Assembly: GCA_026260175.1 (NCBI GenBank)
Contig: JAKCWW010004767.1
Coordinates: forward strand, 1 to 38,944
Direction of reading: 5' to 3'
Length of the DNA: 38,944 nucleotides
From: Reticulitermes lucifugus
Taxonomy: Eukaryota; Arthropoda; Insecta; Blattodea; Rhinotermitidae
A program made the translations under genes and the position numbers. Below the pieces are notes generated by a model. That model did not search any database. It was not told the DNA's origin and saw only the letters and a program-made list of their open reading frames with translations. Every line of letters begins with the position of its first letter. The stretch's first letter is position 1. Shown here in pieces: positions 23,501 to 35,500 of the stretch.

Positions 23501-26500
23501 GGTGGGTTTTTGTTAAACCTTGTATCCTAAAGATCTATCAGGTCTCCTGTGTATGTCAGTCTCAAGGCAGTGAAGGTGTCCATATCTCTACATTTCCATA
23601 GTGAATTGGATGTTTTGGTGGACAGTAGTCAGGTGGTCCAAGAAATTTACAGTGTCTCTGATTCCAGCAGAGGGGTTTATGAGCTGCTTCATTCAATGCT
23701 TTCTCCTCAAAATCGTTCGTGAAGCCAGTAGTCACATACAGCATTGACAATCCCATCATTATTTGTCAGTATGCTCATAGAACTGACCACTCAAGCTGAA
23801 GTAGGAAGAGGTCAGGACATGATTAAAAGGGGCTAGGATGTTTAAGGCCTCCATCATCAGCACTTTGGTGAACTGTGAAACTGAAGTCAAAGCTGACCAC
23901 CATGACCTCCAATGTAACCTGTAGAGACTTCAGTGTGTGTATGAGGTCTGTGGAGTTCTTGATGTGGTGTGATGAGGGGCCCGAGTATACTTGCCAGGTG
24001 CTTGGACAGCTGGTAGGTGGGGGCTGAATTGCAAATTTGTAAATTTTGGGAGTTTATAGATCCTTGGAGGCCTTGGGCACTGTAGGCATGGCTGTTTGCA
24101 ATCTTCTCAGCCATTGAGAATTTCTTGAAAATCAGGGTAGTCTTTTATTCAGCTGCATCCATTGGGTCCTTGATCAGCCTCCTGTAAGCCCTTACTGTGG
24201 AGTTTCTACATCCTTATGTTGCTTCCTGTCCTCAGGACTCTCCATTTTGCCCACATAATGCATTTATGTGTGTCATATTATTTTTAAAATCACCACAAGT
24301 TATCTTTCCAAAGAGCATTAACTGGTCTCTGTAATGGCAACAAAGTTTATTTTTTGCGGGGGGGTGGGGGATGCAAACTGAATTTTAAGTACAATTTAGA
24401 TGAACCTGAGGCTTAAAAGGTTAAATGAATTGATTGCTCAGTTGGCGTACTTGGAGTAACTGTCCGCAAGTACTGTGATTGGTGTTGTGGATTGCAGGTT
24501 CAAATTCCACTCATAGGAGGGATGTTTGTCTTGTTCTGTATCACTGTAGTGGGCTGACTGTGGTCCAGATGGTTTGAAACCTGAACAGCTGTGAAAGCTG
24601 AAGAGGAATGCATGTTTCGTGAAGAACACTTGATCTGCAGTAACAAGTAGGCCTACATTGGGCTGTTGGGTGTAACAAATTAATACTTCACTTTTAATTT
24701 TAGTGTAACTCTAGAATATTCCAGGAAGTTGGAGTAACGTAGCTGGTATAGTGCCTAGGCTACAAGCCGGACGGTCCAGGGTTCGAATCCCAGTCAAGCA
24801 AGGGTTTTTCTGTTCTCCAAAACATCCAGACCAGCTGTAGGTCCCATCCAATCTCCTATTCAATGGGTACTGGGGTTCTTTCCCAGGGGTAAAGTACAGG
24901 GGCTTGAAGTTAACCATTCACCATACCTTCTACCTTTATCTAGAATATTCCATACTGCAGTATGCTTTCATCAAATATAACAGTTCTTAGATGTTACTGA
25001 TTGATTAAAATAAAAGTCCTGTTTTTTTTTATGAAAGACGTTCGTTGCTTTTGTAATAGTTTTTAGACAGAGGAGATACCTGCCTGATGATGGAAGTTAC
25101 TGCTGAAAAATGTTGTAAAAGTGTGTGATCTAGGAGGGAATATGCAAAACTTCCCAGGCTGAGTTAGTAGTGAAATATATGATTACCTTCATTGTTGGTC
25201 TTTGTTGTCCCATTCATAGTAGTCTCCTTCTGAGTTTGTGCAACAGGTCCAGCATTTCTGCCACTGCTCAAAGCCTGCTGGAACTGACTTTTTGGAACTC
25301 CAAGTAGTACAGTTAGCAGTTGTTCCTGAATTTCAGGGACATCCTGGAAATTACTACCTCATGCCTGCAATTTTATTGTCATAAACAAGAAGAAATCACA
25401 AGGGACCAAATGGAGTAAGAAGGATGGGGGACCACAGCCATGCTTTTTGCCAAAAATCGCTGTATTGACAGAGCAGTGTGTGCCAGTGTATTGTTATGGT
25501 GATCCAAGCTGTCATGGTTCTGCTGCTGTTCTGGACATTTTCTGCAGATTGCTCCGTCAGACACTGGAAAACCTTGCGTTAGAGATGCTGGTTACCTGAC
25601 TGGCCTGAAAAAATATAGTCTTGTTGAACAGTGCCCTCACATTTAAAAAAGAACACCAACATGCTCTTGATGTTCAACCTGACTTGCCCCATGTTCTTTG
25701 AGCATGGAGAGGTTGGTCTTTCCCACAGATGACTGCTGCTTGATTTCTGGATTGTAACAATAAGACCTGGTTTAAACTTCTGCAATAACCCTCTAGAGGA
25801 AGTTTTGATTTCTGACTCCAACAGTTTCTGACACGCAAGCACACATCGCTTTTTCTTCTTGTCAGTGAGCAATCAAGGCACAAATGTTACATTGATCCAG
25901 TGCATGTCCAAGTTCTCTCTTATAATTTGCTGGCACATTCCATACAAGGGGTCTAACTTGCTTGTATTCTCTGAAATGGGAGTGGCTCAGTCTTTATTGA
26001 CTGTTTTGAGAACTTTCTCCACATTTTCTGCTGTGCAACCTGTTGAGGGTTGGCCCAAATACTCACAGTCTTCAGCGGAAATTTCCTGACATTTGAATGG
26101 AAGAAAACCAAAAGTCAGTGTTGTTCCCATGACATTGTCACCAAAGGCTGTTCTGAACATTTCATGCCTTTCAGGTGCAGTTTTCCTGAGTTTGAAGCGT
26201 AACTTAATGCAGACGTGTTGTTTCTTCAAATCAGCCATTAGAAAACTACAGAGCATGCTTAACACACTCAATGTTAAACACCTGTTTATAGAGGCACTGT
26301 GGAAGGTTAGGGCTGTAAAACTCAGTGTACTGATTTAGAATATAGCCATACTATAGCGACTAGTGACAGGAAGCTGTACTACTTGCTTTTCTCAGTCCTA
26401 GTAAAAGCTTTAGGTATTTTTGGATATGCCTTTGATGTACTGTTATATTTGACAGAAACATAGAGGAAGATAAGTGTCCATATATACAAGTATGTAATTC

Positions 26501-29500
26501 CAAAATCCTTTCAAAAACCAAGAACCAATACAATAGAAAACAATATTAAATCCAAAATCCTTTGTTTGCCGTTCATACACAGCACTTGCCATGGCACAGT
26601 TATCTGTCTTCTTCATTCTTGTGTGAATCATGTTTTATTTCTAGGTGCGTTGGAAAAATTGCAAAAAGCAACTGTTAGCTTTGTCATGTGTATCTTTCCG
26701 TCTGTCTGTCCGTCCGCATGGAACAACTCGGCTCCCACTGGATGGATTTTCATGAAATTTCATATTTGAGTATTTTTCGAAAATCTGCCAAGAAAATTCA
26801 TGTTTCATTAAAATCTGGCAAGAATAGCAGATACTTACATGAAGACCTCTGTATGTTAATGATAATACCTTGCTGCATTCTTCTTAGAATGAGAAATGTT
26901 TCAGACAAAAGTTGTAGAGAAACACATTGTGTGTATGATAACTTTTTCCCAAAAATCCTGTCGTTTGAGATAATGTGAAAAATTTGGTACAGCCGGACAG
27001 GCCACAGATGACAATGTAAACCAGCGCTTGCACTTTGCATGCTGGATAAAACTGAGGCTAGAAACATACACTCAGAATGTGTAATACTTATTTGTTTTCC
27101 ATGGCAACAGTGATTACGCGAACATGCCACAGTGTTACATTATACATACATTGCCTGTCTTGTTTAAACTAAAATTAAATTTGTAGTTGCCTGGTGCAGC
27201 TATCATTGTGTCATGTTACCAATGACTGTAGAAGATCTTAATGCTTAACCTTTAGTGAATGACCTTTAAATCACATGTTTCTGCCATGGCCAGAGCACTG
27301 TTTAGTTTAAATGCCCACTGTGGGACAGTGTTTTCCCTTTCAAAGAAATGGGATATACATTTAATGTGACAGTGTTTTCTTGTTCCTTCATTAAAGGTTA
27401 AGTACAGATTTCATATTTGTTAAATTTATTGGGCATGACCTGAGTGTTTCACATTGCTGCCTTGTTGACTTAATGTTTCATACAGGTGACATTTAGTATA
27501 TACAGTGCCAAGGGTTTATTAGTCATCACCATTGTAGTAAGAACTGAATAAGGATTTATTGTTTTATATTCTTTGGAAGAATTACCTTAACACACTTCAT
27601 ATTTTTTTAAACATTTTTACCATACATCATTTTGGGACAGTATGTTAAATGATACTTGTCTCACTTCGACCTCACAACTTTCCTGCTTACCATGTTAAGA
27701 TTCCCAGTTGTAGTAACTTATATATGAGTTTGGGTGCCTTCCAGTGACATAGTCCTTATGTTATGGATTTGGTCAGCTACATTGAAAATTGAGTGTGACT
27801 ATACACAGACACATACACACACACAGATAGTATGGTAATATCTTGGGATTATTTTCTTTACTTAAGAAAGGAAAGTTGGCAGTAAATTAATGTGCTAATG
27901 CAGTAATAGGTAATTAAAATAGTTACATAATTAAATTAACCATCTGTGTACAAAGTAAAAATAAATGGCATTGAAATTGTACATTAGTAGTTCACCCTAG
28001 AAGTGACAGAAAAGTTCCTGTGACAAATAACAGCTGCATGCTTATCAGGAAATGGAGTTCAGAACATCAAAATTGGTGAATACACTTTTGGAATGGTCTC
28101 ACTTGACAATGGAATATGTGAGGTTTATATGGAAACCTATTGGTTCTCATCTTGCAGAGAAGCGGATGGAGTTGGTGAACAGTGAAGAGTCCACATTGTA
28201 CAGTCAGGCTATCCACTATGCCAACAGAATGGTTTCTCTCTTGGTTCCATTGGACAGTAGCTGTCGGACACACAAGCAGGATACAACGTTCGATGAGGAG
28301 AGGGCTAGCAACAGCATTACAAATAGGTAGATGGCCTATATTCTTGCACCTGCACATGACAGTTGCTATAAGGGACCTATTAGCTTACCATTAATCAGTA
28401 CTGCAGCTTCCTGGAGTCTCAAAGAAGCTGGTGTAGCTGTGGTATGATGCATTGTGCCACAGAGTGACATTGCTGATATAGCTGTGTGCTGCATGATGCA
28501 CTGTGGCACAGTGATAGTGCTGATGTAGGTGTGTTCTCAATGATGCAGTGTGCGAGAGAGTTTTCATGCCGGTGTAGCTGTATTGTACATGCAGTGTGCC
28601 AGAGAGTGGTAATGCTAATGTAGTTGTGTGTTGTATAGTGCAGTGTGACAGAGAGTGGTAATGCTGCAGTACCTGTATGCTGTATGATGCGGTATGCTTG
28701 GAAGTGAGAATAGTGTTATTTATATGGGGCTAGTTCCGGGACCAAATAAGGCAGACAATACGTGCGGGAAAATGAAGGTAACGTGAACGATGCATCGAGG
28801 TTCCACTGTATTCTGATGTAGATGTGAGCTGTATGATGCAGTGTACCAGAGAGTGGTAATATTGATGTATCTGTATGCTGTATGGTGCAGTGTGCCAGAG
28901 AGGGTGGTAATGCTGATGTACTTGTGTGTTGTATGATACAGCGTGCAACAGTTATAATGCTGCTGTAGATGTGTGCTGTATGGTGCAGTGTGCCAGAGTG
29001 TGGTAAGGTAAAGGAAAAGTTCACCCTAGAACAGGCCATGAAGGCCCAGAGGGGAGTAGAGGTGTAGCTGAACTCTTTCTTTAACCTCAACACTAGATAC
29101 GGGTGGGTGGTCAGCACCACACCCTGGCTGCTTTATTCTCGAGAAAGAGACCCAGTACTCATTGTACAGGGGTCAGGGTGGGCCCCAGGGCCAGTCTGGA
29201 TGGGTGCAGAAAATCTCACCCCCGACCGGGATTTGATCCCTGGACCGTCCAGCCCCATAGTAAGTCCCTATACCGCCTGTGGTAATGCTGAAATAGGTGT
29301 GTGTTGTATGATGTAGTTTGCTAGAGAGTGATAATGCTGATGTGGCTGTGTGCTGTATGATGCAGAGTGCCAGAGAGTGATAATGGTGATGTACCTTCAT
29401 TGTATGATGCAGTATGCTGGAGAGTGAGAATGCTGATGTGGAAGTGTTCTGTATGCTGCAGTGTGCCAGGTAGTGGTAATGCTAATGTGGTTGTGTGATG

Positions 29501-32500
29501 CATTGTGCCACAGTGTTAATGCTGATATATCTGTATGCTGTATGATGCAATGTGTGAGGGCATAATACTGATGTAGCTGTGTGTTGCTGTGTGTTATATG
29601 ATACAGTGTACCTGAGAGTGACAGTGCTGATGCAGAGTCTGGGTTTGAAGAACAAGACCCAGGAGAAATGGGAGCAGCTGTTATCAAAATGGTGTCTCGT
29701 TTTGTAGACAAAGTGTGCACTGAAGGTGGAGTCAGTGCAGAACATGTGCGCAGTTTGCATCAGATGGTACCAGGAGTTGTTCATATGCACATTGAGACAC
29801 TAGAAGCTGTACATAGAGAGTCCAAGAGGTTGCCACCCATTCAGAAGGTAGGACACAACTTAACTAAACATTTTCCAGTGGCTAATGCAATTATTTATAC
29901 CAGCAAAAGTTACTCTTTTTTAGTCATAGATAGAGCTGTGTTATAGGTACTAAATATGGCTGGGTGGACTTTGTGTTCTTGTCTTGTACTTCTTCTTCAG
30001 ATCATGTGAACTTAATTTTATTAAGTATTAAAATGTCATTAATGCTTGTATACAGTGAGATGTTTGTTGTATGTTGAGTGATGTTTTTGTTTTTAGCCAA
30101 AGATTCTTACTCCAAATATGCTGCCTGGTGAGGATGCTATTATGGAAGGCTTACGGGTATATCTACTACCTGATGGACGTGAGGAGTGTACTGGTAGTGT
30201 CTTAGGTGGTCCCCCTCTCTTGCCAGCGGAGGGAGCCATTTTCCTTACAAACTACCGAATTATATTCAAGGGGATCCCATGTGATCCGTTTGGTAAGTTT
30301 AGATTGTGTCTGGAATAAGTTAAAGGCCACAGCTTTAGTGGTGTTGCTGTAGTGAAGTGAATTGAATTCCATGCCTGTTTGAAGATGCTGTTTTCTGAAA
30401 TATGGCTTGGCATAGTGTGGCAGAAATTTGTCACTGTAGCTGAGGAATTTAGTGCCCCCATGTTCAGAATATGTCATATCCCAAAAGGTTTCCATTACCA
30501 TGAGAACTGCAGGTCTTCTGTCCTTGTTTGTTATAGCATGCGAACAGTTGGTTGTGAGATCCTTCCCAGTTGCTTCCTTAACCAAGGAGAAACGAGTTGC
30601 AGTGCAATATCTGGCCCACTTGGATCAGTGGCTACAAGAAGGCCTCCAGCTTCGATCCTGCACATTCCAGGTAAAGCAGCAACTTCTTACACTGTGTTGT
30701 GCATTTGATCCCAAGTTTGCTGCTGGAAATTAACTCAGGCTGTTGCTGTATTTATTTCCTTAGCTTATAAAGTTGGCGTTTGATGAAGAGGTGACACCTG
30801 AGAATATTGAAAGTTTCCGGAAGTTGGTGCACCGTGTTCGCCATCCTCCTCATATCTTTCACCATTTTGCATTCACTGGGCAAGTAGTGGTGCCACAGAC
30901 ACCATTACACAAGGGCAAGGAGAAAAATGCTACTCTGAAGTGAGTAACCATAAATATTCTCCTGCTTCTTCTTTTTCTTCTTCTTTCTAAGGTAACAGAC
31001 AAGAATGTGCTTATCTGTTTAACCTTCAAATGATGTATTTTAAATTAAACTGGTGGTTTGTGTGTTGTGACATTCTTTGAGTCAATCATTTAAATTTTTG
31101 TGCATGGTTTACAAAAAAAGTTTATATCGTATGAACCAAAAAAAGTTGAAATAAGGAAGTAAGCAGCATTTTGTGGGGAATAAAACAGAGATATTTTAGG
31201 GCATCTTAAAATATTCAGGAAAAATTCTTAGTGCCTAAGTACACAAAATAAATTTCCAAAATTTTTAATTTGTTTTACAAACATTTCAGTTTGAGGCCAA
31301 ATTTTATGTAGGGATGTTCAGCTTCAAGTTTTAAAGTTTTCCCTTGGTGTGGCACTCCTCAGAACAACTTCTCACCACATGCAGTCCCGCATCACACTTA
31401 TGGCACTTCACTGATTCATTTTGCTTCACACCCCTCAGCATCTTTGCTTTGTGACATATGCAGCAGGCTAGTGTTTGCTGCCACTACCTTCAAGTCTACC
31501 GACTTATGCGGAAATACTAGTTGTTATCCCTAATGGCTTCAGTACACATTGTTCTTGTCCAGCATGTGCCAATATATTTCTCAGAAGAATGTAGCTAACT
31601 ATTCGGAATGGCCAGATCTAACAGATGGAAGAATAATTTCTTTGTCCACTTCAGTGTGACACAGCTGATGGAGTAGCTTTTTGCTATCTTACTTCTCTTA
31701 TCCACGTAGCCCATGTGACGGTTATAATCCATCACAATTTGCACCTTTGTGACTTTCCTTCCCACATTGCAGAAGTTACCATCTGCTGGGACTTTGTGAT
31801 TATTCATCAGCATGTGTATGCCCCACTTGTTGCTCCACAGTATTGCCATCAAGTCACCCTGGTCCTTACATGAATGTCTCCCTGCTTCAGGTTTATTTTC
31901 TTGGGTCCTAGGTCCTGTGACATGGCCCTCCTACTTGGTTTGACAGTTTCACAACAGTAAATTTGTTCCTTTGCAAAGTAATTGGAATAAGTAAGGGGAA
32001 GAAAAGAAATTGTCCATGTAAATTTAACTGGAGCTAAATCCCACATCCGTATGAGGTTTTCTTGCAAGGCATTAAAATTTTAGTGCATGCTTTATGAAAC
32101 ATGTGAATATTATTCAGACTGAAAGAGATAAATTTATGGAATCACTTCCATTTCATAGGATATCAAACATGCGTTTTGCAGTGCCTCTTGTAAAGTCAGG
32201 AAGTTTCCTTATTGTCTAAATATATATGACAAACTTCCAGAAGATTCAATTTTCAAGATTACTTCATTCAATTTTGTTTACTGTTTGGAAAGTTCTGTTA
32301 GGGAATTTCATGTTCTTAAGTTTCCAGCAGCAGTAGGAGATATGGCAATACCATGCAACTTATCGTGTCTTTGTCAAGCACTGTACCTTGCTTTGTCTAA
32401 GTGCACAGAACCTGAACTCATTGCAAGACAGTCGTGAATCCAGCCAGCATAACAAAAATTGTAATGTGGTTTTGAATATAAAGGAAGGGTCAGGAAACAC

Positions 32501-35500
32501 AGAAATTCTCACAATTAATAAATAATTGAAGAGTGTTAACTAGGTGGAGCAGAGTCTTTGTGAGTAACTAAGAGGTCCTCAGCTAGTTAAGAATTTTGTG
32601 GAACCTAGAGGTTCAGTACGACATTCACAAGAGCCCCCCACCTGTCGCTATCCTGAGCCATATCACTCCAATCCATGCCCCCCCCCCCATTGCACTTCTT
32701 GAAGATCCCTTTTTGTGATCCTCCCATCTATGTCTAGGTCTTTCAAGTGATCTCTTTCCCTCAGGTTTCCTAACCTCTCCCCCATAGATGCTACATGCCC
32801 TACCCATTTCATTCCTCTTTATTTGATCACCCAAATAATATTTGGTGAGGAGTACAGATCATAAAACTGCTTATTATGTATTTTTCTCCATTCCTCATCC
32901 CTCTTAGGCCCAAATATTTTCCTCAGCACTGTATTCTTAAACATCGTCAGCCTCCTCCATCAATGTGAGAGACCAAGTTTTGCACCCATACAAAACTACA
33001 GGCAAAATTATAGTTCTCTGTATTTTAATCATTGTATTTTTGGATAGCAAACTGGAGGACAAAGGATTCTGCATCAAAGTATAGCAAGCATTCCTGAGTT
33101 CAGTTTGCTCTTAATTTCTTCATGAATGCAATTTTGATTTGTTAGGATTTTTTTATGGCTCGACAGCCCTAGGCCTCCTCTTTGTTGAGATTTCAAGATC
33201 ACACTCGGACACACTACACGTGGTAGGACTCCTGGACAAATGATCAGCCCACCACAGAGGCCTCTGCCTGACAACACATTACACTAACAAGAGACAGACA
33301 TCCATGCCGCCAGCAGGATTCATACCAGCAATCCCAGCAAGCGAGTGGCCGCAGACCCATGCCTTAGACCGTGCGGCCACTGAGATTGGCTGATTTGTTA
33401 GGACTGTTCCCAAATATTTGAACTGTTCCACCACTTCAAAGTATTTCGTAGTTATCTTTATGTCATGATTTTGGCCTGCATTCTGTTCATGAGACATGAA
33501 CATATACTTAGTTTTCCCAGCATTTACTTTTAGACCAATCTCCTTACTAGCGACTAATAAAGCTTCTGTGTTTTTCTTTGTAGTAGGTATGCTTTCACAC
33601 AACATAGTAACATCATCAGCATAAACAAGATGCTGATGTGTACGATTTAATTTCAGGCCCTCTTGGTTTGCCTGAACCCTCCCAATGTCATATTCTAAAG
33701 CGATGTTGGAAACCAATGATGATAAAGCATCTCCTTGTTTCAAACCATTATTTATAGGAAAATGTATCAGACAAATATTTTTCTACCAAGACTGTACTAT
33801 AGGTTTCATTTGGAGAAACTTTTATTAGCCTTACTGGTTTCATAGGGATACCAAACTCAATGAGAATATTATACAAGACCTCTCCACTAAATGAATCGTA
33901 GACTTACTTGAAGTCTATAAATAGCTGATGCATGCTATTACAATTTTGTCTCAATTATTTGAAAAATGCAGAATATATGAACAGTAGTTGACCTGTTATG
34001 TCAAAATTCACACTGATGATCCCTAGTAATTTCATCTGCATATGGAGTTAACCTTGTGCTCATATGTCCTGGTGCCGAGCTGAAATCGCAGGCATCTTAG
34101 TCCATGGATTTTGAGCTCGCTACCAGTTATGCCCCTCACCACATATTGAGATCCGTGACTTATTCCAAATCCAACCTCAGGTTGAATTAAGGAAGCGCTT
34201 GCTCCCGTGTCTACAAGAAATTTAAAATTTTCCTCGCCAATGTTTACTATTAAAATCAGTTCCTCATTGGTTCCATTCCCAACGGTCGAGATTACTCTTT
34301 CTGTGGTTTCTATTGACCTTCATGCGGGGCCTCCAAAGGTCTCTTTTAGTTTGAGGATTGCCTAGTCGTTTTTGCTGCCTCTGTTCATCTAGTTTGCGTA
34401 GTCAGCAAATTTCTTTTATTGCAATCCTTCGATATATGTCCTAACTCATTGCATATCCAACATTGTACTCTGGCTGGGTTTCCCCTACTACTTGCTTGCT
34501 CAACTCTAACCTTTGTTTCTTTGCAGTAACTGCTCCTCAGATAGACCTCCCTGTCTAATCTACAGTCTTTCCTGGTATGTCCTCATGTATTACATCCATA
34601 ACACACAATTGCCCTAGCATCCATCTTAAAAATTTCTCCTTTTTTGAATTGTCCTCCTATTTTAGTGCATTATAAACTGTGGTCACTATGTTCACAGCCT
34701 GTTCAAGATTTTCCATCATTCGAAACCTCAGTTCCCTCCCCACGGGTCCTGAACATCCGTGGATAATTGCTGACAGAAGTCAATAACGTCCCCCTTCTGC
34801 CAGGATGGCACATTCGGTGGGAGTCGAACCCTTGCGAATGGTTTTTGCGCTAATTGTACAAAACTAATTTGCATCAGAATTTTCTAAATTTCACAAGTAG
34901 TCAGTGTTACTACATTACATGTAGCACTGGCCTTTGATATGCAGAGCAGTCTAAACACTGCAACCATTTCGTGTCAGCACAGCTATTCTTATTACCTCTT
35001 CAGACACAAGTCAACATTTGATAGAGCTTATTGTATCATACCACGTGGCACACATCACAGGAATCGGTTCTGTTTTTGGAATGGAAGGTACCTCAGATTG
35101 AATCGTGCTTTCTTCACTTTATCGCTGGAATTTTTTTGCTTAGAGACTCTGTGTACATGTTGAGCAACTTCCAGATGAATCTCTGCCAGTGCAACAGATG
35201 CCAGACAGCAAACCAAAGATAAATATACAACATATGATTTTTCTAAAGTGTTCAGGCCAGCTTAGGGGCCCAGATAGCCTCTTATTCAATGGGTACCTGG
35301 GTTATTTCCTGGGGGTAAAGCGGCCGGAGCGTGAAGCTGACCACCTAACTTTATCCAGTGGGGAGTTAACAATGAGTGAAACTATACCTCTACTTCCCTA
35401 CATGACTTCATTCCATGGGCAGCAAAAGCTTTTACAGCATTTTAAGTTCTGCTATCCCGCATCTCGTACCCATGAGGAAGCTGATAGTTAAATGCTGTGT

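Noticed and set aside
24433..24520. Functional tRNA gene
   Set aside because: A- and B-box-like motifs are present, but no acceptor stem or anticodon arm could be paired. The same pattern at 24724, 29277, 33390 and 37187 belongs to SINEs.
28052..28157. Coding sequence upstream of 28158 in the same open frame
   Set aside because: The residues have no counterpart in SBF proteins, and a good acceptor (ctcatcttgcag) precedes 28158 in the phase required by exon 7.
28716..29120. 134-codon minus-strand frame with [12 protein letters not shown] repeats
   Set aside because: It is the reverse reading of the 49-bp minisatellite and the SINE within it.
29636..29847. Exon 9 starting at 29636 (AG|AGTCTGGG)
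   Set aside because: It would join exon 7 in frame but not exon 8, which is clearly conserved ([11 protein letters not shown]). The start at 29607 joins exon 8 in frame and adds the conserved SVPES block.
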